Assembly (NCBI RefSeq): GCF_017591425.1
Contig: NW_024467106.1
Span: forward strand, 22,620,501-22,684,500
From: Ochotona curzoniae
Lineage: Eukaryota; Chordata; Mammalia; Lagomorpha; Ochotonidae
Reading direction: 5' to 3'
Length of the DNA: 64,000 nucleotides
Shown here: in pieces, positions 23,219 through 35,355 of the stretch
Layout of the letters: each line of letters begins with the position of its first letter
How positions within the stretch are numbered: position 1 is the stretch's first letter
Program-made: the position numbers and the translations under genes
The notes under the pieces: model-generated
What the model was told of the DNA's origin: nothing
The model's input: only the letters and a program-made list of their open reading frames with translations
Database searches by the model: none

Positions 23219-24359
23219 TAGCTCTGGAGGAGAGGCGGGAGCGGGGAGAGAGGTAGGTGTCTGTGAAAGTTACTGTGATGTGAAGTTATCAGATTCTAGG
23301 AGCTAAAATGTGAATCCCAGATTTTTCTCAAGGCTCCTTCAAGGCAGAGGACCAAGACCACTACCAGCACTGCACACGTTTCTGCTTTCTGTGCTCTTTC
23401 GTTCATGTCTGTACATCGTATGACGATGCTCATGAATATTCTGTTCTCATTCCACACAGGAGCTCACTTCTGATCCCTCTCAACCAAGCTTTATTACTTC
23501 CAGGAGGCCTCAGCCTCCCTCAATCCCGACTGAGGTATGTGAAATCCCATCTCATAATTTAAGACACCACAGGGGAGAAGCTGGAAAATCAGCCCTACCC
23601 GTTAGAATTAAGTAAAATGCTTCAACTATGGAGCTGTTACTCACTGCAGGCAAGCGAAAGACCAAGAAAAAGTGCCAGTGTGTCTACTGCCAAAAGAAAA
23701 ATAGAACTGTCTGAGACGGTTGCACCTTCAAGTGGAGATGGGAGATTTTTCAACACATTCCCCAAGCTACACAAAGATCTTATTTGTGCACGGTCAAGTA
23801 TGATTTACCAAGAAAGGGGGCTCACTGTCCTATCTGAAACACCCTTTTGAAAGACACCTGCAGTACTATTATGCTGTGAGAAACACCGGGTCATTAAGGG
23901 CTCTGTCAATCAAGGGACTGATTTCTCCCGATAGGAGTGGTGAATAAAGAAGGCACTTTTCCGTTTCAGACTTCAAGTCACACTCCACCTGCTCCAAACC
24001 CTGGGGTTTTGAGAAAATGAGAAGTTAACATAATCTACTTCATGTTAAAAGAAGAATCTGGTTCTCCAAGCCAGACTTTGGGAATTCTTTTGTCCCAGCA
24101 GAAGCCAGTGCTCAGGAATGTCTGAAAACTCTTCAGGATTCCCATGTCACCGGGATGAAATGACTCAGAGATTCCCATGCAGAAACACGGCAGCCAGTGC
24201 CATATGTAAAAACAGATCAATGGGACACCTGCGTTTCTCAAACTACGATCAAATCACCAATCCCTGGAAAATGTCTGACTATTTGCTTATTCATTTAGTT
24301 ATTTTCTTTCGATGTCTATTTTGAAAACATTCACAGATAATACGATTAAAACAATCCTA
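23219..24359. other. Unassigned sequence
   Basis: No gene or repeat recognised. The purine-rich patch 'gaggagaggcgggagcgggg' occurs at about 23,226. The 77-codon plus frame at 23617 has no recognised domain. Confidence 0.45.
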
Positions 24360-24700
24360 CCACAAACCCTGGAATATTCAATCACCTTTATTCCATCATT
24401 AGTCTTATTAGACTTGAAACATTTTTTTATTACCAATCTTGTCTATTAATTCTTTGATATATCCACCAAGTTATTTTGGTTTTTGAAGCACTTTAGAGCA
24501 AATCACATATATCTGTTTTCTCTAGAGGTGAGTACGTCATAACATATCGAACTGAGTTCAATACTTGCTTGATAATTATTTTCTTTGGACATAAAATTCA
24601 CAAATATTGATATGAAATGTTGGCAGTGATGTGAGAAAACATAATTCAAATTGCAGAGCTCCAAATTATTGTTTATATTTTTTTCTTCAGGGTCTCCATA
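24360..24700 (-). mobile_element. Possible ancient L1 3' region
   Basis: 'ttggtttttgaagcacttta' plus 'gagcaaatcacatatatctg' and the following spacing resemble the reversed 3' region of old mammalian L1s (gagtaaattgcagacatcat). Very decayed. Confidence 0.35.
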
Positions 24701-24941
24701 CAAGTAGCTTTATATCCTTAAAATAATGTTGAAATCAAGAAAATATTTAGAAATATGGAGCTTGTTGGTAATACAAAAAGAAATCACTTGCCTTTTATCT
24801 TGTAATAAATACTTGTGTATTTGATTACTGCTGATGATATGGTCCTACAATCTTCCCTTTGCCTTATTTAGTATACTTAAAGGTTGCCTAATAATTTAAA
24901 ATGCTTAAATCCTTATTTATTTTGCTTCTTTATTATTGTCA

Positions 24942-25030
24942 GAAACTGGATCAGGAGTTTGAAGCATCCAGGACTTGAATCAGACACTTCGAGATGGAAT
25001 TCTCAGGACAACAAAGAGCGACATTGTAAC
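24942..25030 (-). mobile_element. C-SINE fragment
   Basis: Short reverse-strand body: 'agaaactggatcaggagttt', 'catccaggacttgaatcaga', 'cttcgagatggaattctcag'. It abuts an oppositely oriented fragment. Confidence 0.6.
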
Positions 25031-25175
25031 ACAGTGCGTTGAATCACCATTGAGACACTCATATCCCACATCTTGCCTGTGTTTGAATTCCACCTCCATT
25101 TCTGATCCAGCTCTGAGCAGGTGTGCACCCAGAAATAAATAAATAAATAGGTAAAAACTTAAAAAAAAAAAGAGA
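25031..25175 (+). mobile_element. C-SINE fragment with A-tail
   Basis: Forward head-to-body piece ('cactcatatcccacatcttg', 'tccatttctgatccagctct') joined directly to a tail 'agaaataaataaataaatag' and poly-A, so the centre is deleted. Confidence 0.6.
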
Positions 25176-25379
25176 GAGAGATTCTAAATGGAAAGATTGC
25201 CTGCCTAGCAGTTGACTTACGCTATGCAACTGTGTTGATGTAATTCACCATATGGAATAAAAATGTACAAATAGCATATATTTATCAAAATTTAAAGAGA
25301 AAAAACATGTGCGTAGAAAGTAAAAATTCCTAAACATGCTTTTACTCAATCTCAATAATGACGTAACTCAAGCTGCTAT
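25176..25379. other. Unassigned AT-rich sequence
   Basis: Nothing recognised. Confidence 0.45.
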
Positions 25380-25730
25380 TAACACTGCCATCAGCTGCAG
25401 AGAGTCCCTTCTGCTTCATTGGTCTTTACCCTTACTGCTCTGGTAATCCCAGCTTCGTTTTGTTACAACTTACACACATTTCCTTATTCCAGAATATAAT
25501 GTAAATAGGAGCAACCATTCTTTGTACCAACACAAGGCTTTTTTTCACTCAGTTCCCTTGTTTGATTCTAATGTGTCCCAACCTGCTTGTGATACCCCCT
25601 TCTTGCTGCTGCCTTATGGACTTCAAGATTCATACCACAAGGAAAATAACCTTACTGGAACTACTTAACCATCTTCAACAATTGCATAAACAATTTCCTA
25701 CAACAAAACTGCTATTTGATATGTCTTAGC
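25380..25730 (-). mobile_element. Possible ancient L1 3' region
   Basis: 'ggagcaaccattctttgtac', 'aggctttttttcactcagtt' and later 'ccttatggacttcaagattc' resemble the reversed 3' region of old L1 (cttgcttttttcacttaac). Low certainty. Confidence 0.35.
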
Positions 25731-25734
25731 CCCG

Positions 25735-25825
25735 AATATATATACATATATATATAATAGGTTAACATAAATCTGTGCATATATATAAAATATAATATAT
25801 AATAAATAATATATATAATTCCCTA
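25735..25825. repeat. TA-rich low-complexity tract
   Basis: Imperfect TA arrays such as 'aatatatatacatatatata' interrupted by 'taggttaacataaatctg'. Confidence 0.85.
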
Positions 25826-26374
25826 CCACTGTACATATACTGATTATATCTGTAGATAGGTCATTAATTATTTCTAACTTGATTTCATTTTTATCAGATA
25901 ATTACTTATTTGATAGTCATCCTTTTATTGAGACATTTCATAGTTCCACAGTTGGTTTGCTTTTGTGAATATAGCAGAAACTATCAAAAAGACAATGTAT
26001 TCATCAGGTGTAATGTTTCACCAACATCAATTAGTAAAGGGAATTTACTGAGTAGTTTGGTTAATTTTATCTACTACTTTGTGCTTGTCTACTTGTTGTA
26101 TCAGTTTCCCACGGCAGAGAGAAATCTCTGATTATAGGATTGCTTATTTCCCCATTTAAACACATTAAATTTTGCTTTCTGTAGTTAGTTTGAATCTTTA
26201 TTAATAGATACACACAGATTACATTTTCCATCTATATATCGCTATACTATGTGGCTAATAAACAAAAATAAATGACAAGCTCCTTATGACATTCTTCTGC
26301 CACAGCTGCTTCCAAATATTTAAAAACTTGCTCCCAATGTAGCAGTGATCATTATATACCTCATGAAGGTTAAT
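25826..26374. other. Unassigned AT-rich sequence
   Basis: No gene or repeat recognised. Confidence 0.45.
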
Positions 26375-26625
26375 GTAACGTGTCAACATAGCTGGATTTT
26401 AGTGTAGCTAGTCAATTAAACATGTATCTAGGTGTGACTAGGACGCTATTTCGTAGATGTTGGTAACATCTACTGTCAGTTTACTTTGTGTAAGGGAAAT
26501 TATCATCAATAATCTGGTAGAACTCAGTCATTCATATAAAAAGACGTTAGCAGTAAAAATCCCTTTTTTTCTAGAGAGCTTGTACCCATGGACTACAATT
26601 TCAGCTTCTCCAGTCTGCCAGCCTG
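26375..26625. mobile_element. Decayed ancient eutherian repeat, family uncertain
   Basis: 'aacgtgtcaacatagctgga' followed by 'ggtgtgactaggacgctatt', 'tcatcaataatctggtagaa' and 'ctcagtcattcatataaaaa' parallels a common old repeat (gtgtcaacttgactgggc ... gggtgtgtctgtgagggtg ... catccaatcagttgaagg). I cannot name the family securely. Confidence 0.45.
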
Positions 26626-26927
26626 TACAAAATTTGTTAACACTCAAGTAAACATTTGTAGAAAGATCATGTAGCATGGAGCTGTTTTCTTTGGCTGTAA
26701 GATCCTGGAAAACCTTTTGGGAGCAGCAATGCTAGAATTTGATGGGATTTGTGGGTGTGTACTTCAAGTAAAAGGTATTTGAAAGGCAATTTATAACCAG
26801 GTACTAACACACAAAAGAGTGTCAATAACATTCTGTATTGAGGGAAAGAACTACAGTGTGACTGAAATGTCAGCGTAACAATAATAGTGGCAACAAATGA
26901 GAACAGAATGATTGATTAACGTTGAGA
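26626..26927. other. Unassigned sequence
   Basis: Nothing recognised. Confidence 0.45.
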
Positions 26928-27200
26928 CTGGATTTTGGATGCATGTGTTCCATATTGAAATACCTGGGGGAGAGTCTTGGCTCTCTTCTTGATTCTGACT
27001 TCTTGCCAACCCACACCATGGGAGGCAACAAGTGGCAGCTCCCAAGTGAGCAGCCAGTTCTGGCAAGCCTGACCCTTGCTATTGGTCTCTTCTGTCTCTC
27101 TGCCTCTGTCTCTCTCTCTCAGTCTCTCTGTCTCTCTCCTGTGTGTGTGATTGTGTGTGTGCACTGTTAAACATAACTAAATAAATAAAAGTTTCAAAAA
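26928..27200 (+). mobile_element. C-SINE, 5'-shortened and divergent
   Basis: 'gcatgtgttccatattgaaa', 'ttggctctcttcttgattct', 'gcagctcccaagtgagcagc', a long CT tract (27,088-27,140) and 'aacataactaaataaataaa'. The tract frames on both strands are low-complexity. Confidence 0.65.
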
Positions 27201-28379
27201 TAATTACAGATGAAGGCTGGATGAACAATTTCTCTGAAGGTGCTAGTGAGCATTTTGAGTTTTGTTATCATCATTATTAGGAAAACCTAGACTTTGGAGT
27301 AAGGAAGGGCTTTGCACAATCACGTCCATGTAGCAGGTAATTTATACAGAGCTCATTATGCCATCCTGTTACCTGTGATAATGGGTGATGGCTTGACAGA
27401 GAGGCAGGACAAATAGAATTATCAATTAGGCAGCATGCTGATTATCACAGTGGATGGGTTTATAGTTTTATCTGCGTTTGTTCCCTCTAGTTTCAGCTTC
27501 GAGCCCTTCTGACCAATTTGGTCTACAACAGAAGTTGGTGTTCATCATATTTTAGAAATTCAGGGCAATAGGTTGAGCATAGAGCAACCAAAAACACTCA
27601 ATGAATGTGATTCACATTAAGATCAAACAGTACAAAGAGACAGTTTGAGTCATGTAGGTCTCCATGGTAGGTCCAGGAAAGGAAATTCCAGCGTTTGGAC
27701 AGGTTAAGGCATCAGAGATAATGATGTTTGAGAGCAAGTCACAAAAAGGCAACCTGTGATCCTGGAGCAAAGGCAGTTCACTGTCTGCCCTCTGTTTTGT
27801 TTCCAACTCCACATGCCGCAAGCAAGGTTCTGGGCAATGTGTCTGCAGTCAGAATTTCTAAATTACACTCTGCCTTTTATTAAGAAAGGTATAGAGTTAC
27901 CAAACCTTCCACATCATTATTATATTATTTATGCTTACATAAAACATCCGAGATGACATGAAGACAGTGGAAAATATATCTATGAAGAAAAAGAGATAGA
28001 AAAAAATATATATATATATTCTTTTTCAAGTTTTCAGCAATGATGATGTGACCTAAATAAGAATTAGTGAGACATTAAGAGAGAAGGATTCTTTGAAAAT
28101 AAGCAATCCTAGGAGGGAAAAGATGGTAATACCAGCTAGAGGCCAGACAGAAATATTGCTGCCAAAATGAGAGGAATGCTTGCAGTTCGAGTTTCCATGA
28201 GTACAATATTTTTCTCTCTGAATGAAGCGAAGCCCCTCAGAGGCTCAACGTAGACAAGCCCTGAAGGGGTAAATAAGCAGGCATTTAAATGACACACATT
28301 ATAGGGCATAAATCTGAATAGGAATCAACAGATTAACTATCCAAGACGAACATTCTACAAAGCACTTCACAAAACTGAA
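27201..28379. other. Unassigned sequence
   Basis: About 1.2 kb with no recognised gene or repeat. A short TA run is at 28,003-28,020. Confidence 0.45.
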
Positions 28380-28858
28380 TCAAGAGATTGACATGTGCTG
28401 GTTGGCTGGCAAGGGAGAACACCAAGAAAGCCATGGAAGAAAAGCTGACCACATTGAAGAGGCTCCATCCAGGCACAGGGGGTGGATCTTCCCACTAGGC
28501 CTTTTCTGTGCCAACTGTACAGCCCCTCGCTGAGTCACTGACCTTGAAGGATTATCCCTGTACCAGTCATTAGAGTAAACTGCCAAAATGCAATCATCAC
28601 TGGGCTCAAAGTCTACCGCTGTTTGCCAGGGTTCGCTGTGAGTCTTTGCGGCCAGCACACTCGATCAATTTCCTTTTCAGGACTGCTGTTGAAAACATGC
28701 GGCCCCACAGTCTCCTTTCCTTACTGCCCGCCTTTACTATTTTCCTTACCTGCATGGCCATTCCTATTGCTGTTTCTCTGACCTCAGATGTCCCCAGGAA
28801 GATTGTCACTGGAAACAAGTCCTTTCACTTTTACGTTGTTGAAGCACCCTGCATCTAG
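28380..28858. other. Unique GC-balanced block with short open frames
   Basis: Open for 92 codons on the minus strand (28380-28658) and 70 on the plus (28646-28858). The plus frame translates to a hydrophobic segment resembling a signal peptide. No start context, splice pair or family match supports either frame; probably non-coding. Confidence 0.3.
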
Positions 28859-30465
28859 TATCATAAATCCTTGTAGCCTTCAAGTTCCTTCCATTCTGCT
28901 CCAAAAACTCACAATCAAGGTTGTTTTTGTGACCCCGTCACCACCTGGAATAGTTCCCCCTCTGACACATCAACCTTCAGTCTCTCACACAGACCACCTC
29001 CAAAGCCTCCCAGTATCTTACTATCCTTTTAACTGTTCTTCAACCTTCTTAGTATCCTGAGCCTTCTAATTTTTCCCAGCTTATCTGTTGTAGTCTAACT
29101 TCTCATTTTTTTTTTTCTATGTAACCTAGTCGCTTTGATAAGCTATTAAACTGTTCTCTCACTAGTGCTTAGGATTCTGTTTCTTCCTGTCTTTCCACTT
29201 TATCTGTTAGTATAAATGTAACTTTAGCTTAGCATTTTAATTTTTTTCATTTTTCTTTCTGTGTTCACACTGAATTGTTTAGTGTGTCTTTCTGCAAAAG
29301 CACGCAATAGTGCTGACAATTCCGCACATTGATGCTCTCCAGATTAAATAAAGTGTGCTTCATCAGTCTCATTATCAGCTCTGGGTGATCTCTCTGTTTC
29401 TTAGTTAAGCTCTTCAAAACCTTCGCTGACATCAGACACCTGACCAAACACCGAACCCCTTCTCTCTTGGCAATGATTGCATGTCTCTTTAGAGTCGTAG
29501 AAAATGAGGCTTTCCAATCGCTCTGTCTCCTGATCTGTTTATGTCAGCTGCTCTCCTGAAGGCCCAGAAACTGAGCTGTTCTTCCTCTTGATTACACAAC
29601 CGCCTGAGTCCTTGAGTATATCCTCTCCTAACTACACTTGAACCTGATTTTTTTTCAAGCATGCACACCCCTCCTGAATTATTCTATTCCTTCTCTTGAG
29701 CCAACAAACATTTTTTAATTTTTGCTATTTTAAAATAGGAATATCTATTCAGCCTTACATAATCTTTTAGTAACTGCTCCATCTCCGTCTACCTCTTTTA
29801 AATCCAAATATCCAAAATTCATAAAAAGAGTAGAAAAGAGTAGTCTGTACTTACCCTTCTGCTATGTCCCTCATGCACGCCTCAGAACTCTGCCACATGT
29901 GAACCAGCCCATTCTTCATTCTGCTTTTGTATTTTTATTATTTTCCATGACTCAGTTTTATAGGTATAGAGATTCCCTCATTCACCTTCCCATCCTCCCC
30001 TCTCCAACATTTCCCCCTTTATTATTAAAACAGTACAGTCCTTCAGCAAGGACAATAGCACCGTCCACAATAGCAAAAATATGGAAACTACCCGGAGTTA
30101 TATTGGGACGAGTGGAAAGTCATGAGTGGTTTCCCCCTTTGGCTCACCCCTTACCCCAGGAACAAGAAATAGCAAATTTGTAAGAAATGAGTTCACCTAA
30201 TTTTACCTAAACCTCCATTCTTCCCACCCTGATCAACCATGTAATCATTATTTAAAAATCAAATTTAAAATAACAACAACCACCACAACAGAAAACCTAA
30301 TACGGTCCTTCAACAACATTCACGACTCCAAGCAATCTGATATTTATACGTATTGTCACATTGTAGGGATAGGCAATCGTAGAAAACCTAGCGTCAAATT
30401 GTCAAGGTATATTCAATAGTTTCATCGAGTCCTCCTTTTATTTGGGATTAGAAATGCATACCACA

Positions 30466-30467
<2 letters not shown>
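28859..30467. other. Unassigned pyrimidine-rich sequence
   Basis: Strand-biased, CT-rich sequence with no long frame. The overall texture resembles decayed L2 ('gctctgggtgatctctctgt'), but I could not align it. Around 30,060-30,100 'gtccacaatagcaaaaatat' resembles the L1 3' phrase but is too short to call. Confidence 0.4.

Positions 30468-30520
<53 letters not shown>
30468..30520 (+). repeat. (GT)26 microsatellite
   Basis: Perfect GT dinucleotide array of 53 bp, the longest perfect dinucleotide array in the window. Confidence 0.99.
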
Positions 30521-30524
<4 letters not shown>

Positions 30525-30639
30525 CATATCTAGTCACCAAATCTCAAGTAAACTGAAACTGAAGTCTTTCAGCATGTTCCACAATCACATAATGGATGCA
30601 AAACTGATCATATAAATTATATTTTTGAGTCATTTATTC

Positions 30640-31180
30640 ATCCACTTTTAGAGGCTGACACTACCATTTACCCAATCACTGAAGCCTAAAACTTAGGTAT
30701 TTTGACTAACCATTGAAGGCATACCAATTTTAGTTCCTTAATGCACTCTCACATTTTTATTAAACAGGTATTCAAGTTTGCACCTTCAGGATCTTTTACA
30801 TTTTGACATTTCAACAATTCACGTATGACTTCCTTATCTGTTGTAGTTCATGTTGCACAAATGTTTCCTTTAAAATACAGATGAGAAAATGCTACTTCCC
30901 TGACTCAAGTTTAGTGATTCCTCGTCTCTTACAGATTGTATTAACCAGCTCTTCACGGTACTGACCTCTTACAGAATTTTCGTACATTTCGGCTTTCATA
31001 ATTTATCCTTCAGCAGCACTAAATTGCTTCTAGCTTGCCCGCAAACCATTTTCCCTAATTTTGATCCTTTAATTATACTAAACTCTGTGCAAAAATGCTT
31101 GTCTTCACTTAACTCACTTTCAAATTTTTACTTTGAAATCCTCTACAATTATCCTCAGAATAGAATAACTTATTTGTAGT
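30640..31180 (+). mobile_element. L2 LINE copy A
   Basis: 'gctgacactaccatttaccc' then 'aatcactgaagcctaaaact', 'taggtattttgac', and later 'agtttagtgattcctcgtct' follow the L2 order (caccaccatccacccagtc, ctcaagccagaaacctggg, aaccctccagtggcttccc). Decayed and truncated at both ends. Confidence 0.6.
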
Positions 31181-31189
31181 ATCTGACAT

Positions 31190-31598
31190 CTTCACTACTG
31201 TGGCCTTGGCTGAAATTACCAATGAACTCTACCTACCAAATGCAAGGATCAGTGATCAACGATCACTTTCCTTAAATCCTCCGGAGCCATCAGAAAAGAT
31301 GACCACTCTCCATTCTTCAGATATCTTCTTTACTTCTAAAACAGTTTATCTTTGTTTAAGTTCTATAACTGATTGTTGTTTTTAGGTTGCATTTCCTGCA
31401 CTGCCTCCCACCTCGAGTCTGAATGATGGGATTACTCCTCCGATCTCAATTCCACTTCCATATCGAAATCTCATCTCAAGGAATATCATCCATAAAATTT
31501 AAAAGTTCATTAAACATGACAATTCTCCATTTTCGGTCTCTTTCTTGAACTTCAGGCCTTTATATTCATCTATTTTTGTTTGTTTTTATTATGCACCT
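31190..31598 (+). mobile_element. L2 LINE copy B, upstream part
   Basis: 'gatcagtgatcaacgatcac', 'actcctccgatctcaattcc', 'acttccatatcgaaatctca' and 'gttcattaaacatgacaatt' parallel the L2 segment (ctcctgagctccagac, catctccacttggatgtc, ctcaacatgtccaaaactg). It continues beyond the L1 at about 34,180. Confidence 0.55.
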
Positions 31599-34135
31599 TT
31601 ATAATCACATTTTAGGAATGTCTATCCAGATATTTAGGCAATCTGTAAGTAAGTTTATCTGGTTCTTCTCTATTAAGCTTTTAGAGTTCCTTGTAAATTC
31701 TGGACGCTAAATTATTATCAGATATACATGTTGCTAATAACGTCCCTGTTTTTGCAAGTTGTCTTCTAGCTCTTCATTTTGTTTCACTGGGTGCACACAA
31801 ATTTTGTGGTTTGATATAATCTCATTTCCGATTTTTGCTTTACTTATTTGCACTTTGAGAATCATCCAAAAAATAAGTCTTTCCTCAAGCCAACGCCCTG
31901 GAGTGCTCCCCTGTTTTCTTCTGTTTTTTTTTCATAGTTTGGACCTCAAAGTCAAGTCTTTAATCCATTTGACTTGATATTTGTAAACATGTGAGACATG
32001 GGAGAGGAGCCCATCTTCACTCTTCTAGGTATAAACATTCAAATTTTCCAGGATTATTTACTGAAAAGATCATCTTTTCCCATTACATGCTATTTGCTCC
32101 TTTCCAAAATAACATGCGGTATACATGTATGATGTTATTTCTGTGCTCTGCATTCTGTTCCGTTGGTCTCTGTGAGCTGCTTTTATGTTAATATCATTCT
32201 GCAATGATTACAAATTATTACAATATCTGCAGAGCATAATTTGAAGTCAAGCAGTATGAGGTCTTCAGCATTCCTTTCTTTTTGCTTTAGAATATTTTGG
32301 CTTTCAAGGTCTTCTGTGGTTTCATACAAATTTCAAGATGTTTTTCTATTTCTGTGGTGAAGTACATTGGTATTTTCTCGGGACATCCATACAATCTGTA
32401 AACTGTCTTGATTAGTACGGGCATTTTAGCGATTCATTCTCCCCGTCCATGAAGCTGGGGTGTCTTTCCACTTGTATTTATCCTGCTTGATTTCTTTCAT
32501 CAACTTATTTGTATTTTTTATTGTAGGGATCTTTAGTCTCCTTGCCTCAATTTATTGCTAAGCATTTTTCTCCCTAATTGCTAATGGTTTTGTCCTTGGT
32601 TGGCGGTGGTGGTGTTAGAGATTTTTTTTTCTATTTATAAGATTGTGTCACCTACAAAGACCGTTTGACTTCCTTCTTCTCAATTTGGATGATCTTTTTT
32701 TCCTTCCTTTTCTTTTCTTTCTTCCTTCTCCTTCTCTCTCTCCCTCCCTCTCTCCTTTTCTTCTTCCCAAACATCCTGCTGTGCTGAACATAAGAGGAGA
32801 GTATGAATGTCCTGTTGTGGATCTTAGAAGAAAAGCTTTCAAAGTCTCCTTGTTCTGTATGATGTCAGCTGGGATTTTTACTGTGTGAAGAAACATATAT
32901 CTAATTTTTTTGGAGAATTTTTATCCTAACAGGATGTAAAATTAGAACACAATTTTGCTGCATCTGCTAAAATGATCATATGGCTTTTGTCCTTGATTTT
33001 GTTAATGTTGTTAATGAGGTATAAAACAGGTATTGATTTGTGTGTATTCAATATCTTCTGCATTCCTGGGATGAATCTCATTTGACCATGGTATGTGATA
33101 TTTTTAATATGCTGTTTAATTCCATCTGTCAGTATTTTGTTGAGGGTTTTTGCATTTGTATTAAGTGTCAGGGATATTGGCCTGTAATTTTGTTGTTGCT
33201 GCTGTTGTGTCCTTAAATAGTTTAAGTATCAAGATAGTTCTGACCTCATAGAATCACTTCTCCTCTGTAATTTTTGAATAATAGCAATAGCTTTAAAAAA
33301 GTAATTAGAATTATTTCTTCGTGAAATCACCAATTTCTGTATTTGTTTGATAGAGAACTTTTTATTACTGATGCATCTCTTTTTTTGTTATCAGCACATT
33401 TACATTTCCTATTTCTTCATAGTTTTGTTAGTGTTTTTGTTAGCGTTTGTGTATACAATAATTAAATATTCTTTAATTTTTAAAATTTTCGGTAAATAAT
33501 TATTCATACTCCTTTCATATAATCCTTATATTTCTGTAGTGTCAGTTGTAATGTTTCCATTTCGATCTCTGATTTTATTTATGTGCTCTTTTTTCAGTCT
33601 AGTTAAAGGTGTGCCAATTTTTTTTTATCTTAATGAAGCCCACACTATTTGCTTCATTAATCTCTAGTTCCTTTATTTCTTTTATGATCCTTATTATTTC
33701 TTTCCTTCTACAAAGTGTTCATTTTTCTACTTACTTTATGATGTGTTGGTAGGCTTTCTGTTTGAGATTTTTCTACCTTTTTGCTGTAGGTGTTTATTGT
33801 ATAAATTTCCATCTTATAACTTTCTTAATGTATTGTTTCCATTTGCATTTGTCTGAAGAAATTCTTTGATTTGCTTTTTAACTTTTTAACGGATTAGTTG
33901 TCTGTTCATATTGTGCAGTTTCTGTGTATTTAGAGAGTTTGCACAATTCCTCCTGCAGTTTATTTCTAGTTTTATTTCCCTGTGGCCAGAAAAAAAAAAT
34001 TGCTATGAATTTAATTTTTCAGTTGACTAAAATTTGCTTTGCAGCCTGTTTTGGAGTTATGCCATTTTCTGGAGAGTGCTCTGGCTGCAGCTAAGAAGAC
34101 TATGTATTCTATAACTATTAGATACAACATTCTAT
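31599..34135 (-). mobile_element. L1 LINE, ORF2 region, reverse strand, broken
   Basis: Reads left to right as the reverse complement of old L1 ORF2: 'gttccttgtaaattctggac', 'caagttgtcttctagctctt', 'aatttgaagtcaagcagtat', 'ttcattctccccgtccatga', 'ttgttgagggtttttgcatt', 'gtgtcagggatattggcctg' and, at the far end, 'ttccctgtggccag'. Stops and indels interrupt every frame, so it makes no reverse transcriptase. The 5' end is truncated near 34,135. The short plus frames at 31,759-32,888 are shadows of it. Confidence 0.88.
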
Positions 34136-34179
34136 AAATGAAGACTTAGATATTTAATTGCCATTCCAAAATTAACAGA

Positions 34180-35030
34180 TTCCTCTGTGAAAATATTCTC
34201 TTAAATCATAATCATTTCTCTTCTCCAGCCTTAACTGTTTAATGATGACACCATCCACTAGTATCTCAGCCCCAAATCTAGACACCATTTCTGGGCGCTT
34301 CATTTCTCTTACTCTTCACTCCAAATATATCTTGTCTCTGATCATTAGTATTTCCACTGCTGCATCAGTTCAAGCTCCCAACATCCCCTAACTCCACTCC
34401 TACTTTACTTTGACTATTCTTGTGCATTCTTTGCCCTGCATAAATTTAAATAAAAATATAGCCTTTATCTAGCCTTTGTGTAAAACCTCCCACTAGCCCC
34501 TTAACCATGACCTCAAAAGCCCTATTGATGTGGCCTTTCCCTCTCTCATATTAGATTTCACTGGATGAATCCCCTCACTTTCTACATTCTAACAGCCCTG
34601 GCTCTCTGTTTCTTCCTTTCCCCTCTCTTTACACATCTTTCCAGCTCTTCTATATTCATGTTCCTTCTTTCTCATCATTATACTCCATCTTAACCATTCT
34701 TTCTAAAATTTGCTGATCTTCTACCCCATTCAGTAATATTCTATTATCATCTTTTCCTATGTTTGTAACTATGAAATAATCTTATTTCTAATCACATTTG
34801 AATGTTTCATTCATTTTATGTGAGCAGGTAACCTGTCTGTTTTGTCTTCGTAACATATCCAGGGGTTAATTAATTCAATACCTTGAAAATCATAGGCAGG
34901 CTTGCCATCTCTTCAGTACTTTCCTCAAGATTCTAACCTTCTTTAAGCAGTCCTAGTGCTTCTTAGCACTATGACCTGCAAGAAATTTTAAAATAAATAT
35001 TAGTTAAATGAATGAAGAAAATGAATATGC
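34180..35030 (+). mobile_element. L2 LINE copy B, downstream part and 3' end
   Basis: 'aatgatgacaccatccacta' 'gtatctcagccccaaatcta' and 'gacaccatttctgggcgctt' pick up the L2 order where the piece at 31,190-31,598 stops. It runs through 'aacctcccactagcccctta' and 'gagcaggtaacctgtctgtt' to a terminal 'gttaaatgaatgaagaaaat' typical of the L2 end. Confidence 0.7.
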
Positions 35031-35340
35031 TAACATAAATAAAATTATGTTGGTTACGCTGGTTGAATGTTTTTACTTGTTCCTTAGAAAGGATTAAAAG
35101 ATTGTATAAGGATTCACTACTGTTATTTATGATATATCCAAATCATCTGTAAATTTATGTCATGCAATTCATATTCCAGAGTGAGAACTTCATCATATTC
35201 AGCTAGACTCTTTATTGTGTAAATCTTTTTTGTATAAAATTCTTTATTAAAAGGTATTTATATGGATGAGCGAAAGAGGTGTATGGTTTGGAAAGTTTGG
35301 GGTCTAGAGGCAATCCACCCAGACAAATGCCCTGCCTTAT
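35031..35340. other. Unassigned AT-rich spacer
   Basis: Nothing recognised. Confidence 0.45.
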
Positions 35341-35355
35341 AAAAGGGTTGAGTTA

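Noticed and set aside
30040..30105. L1 3' fragment from 'gtccacaatagcaaaaatat'
   Set aside because: Match is too short and the flanks do not follow the L1 order.
30468..30520. Candidate CRISPR array or direct-repeat system from repeated short units
   Set aside because: These are dinucleotide microsatellites in mammalian DNA; no spaced repeats are present anywhere in the window.
32643..32896. 81-codon plus frame and its 82-codon minus shadow
   Set aside because: They lie in the reverse-strand L1 and read CT-rich L1 sequence.
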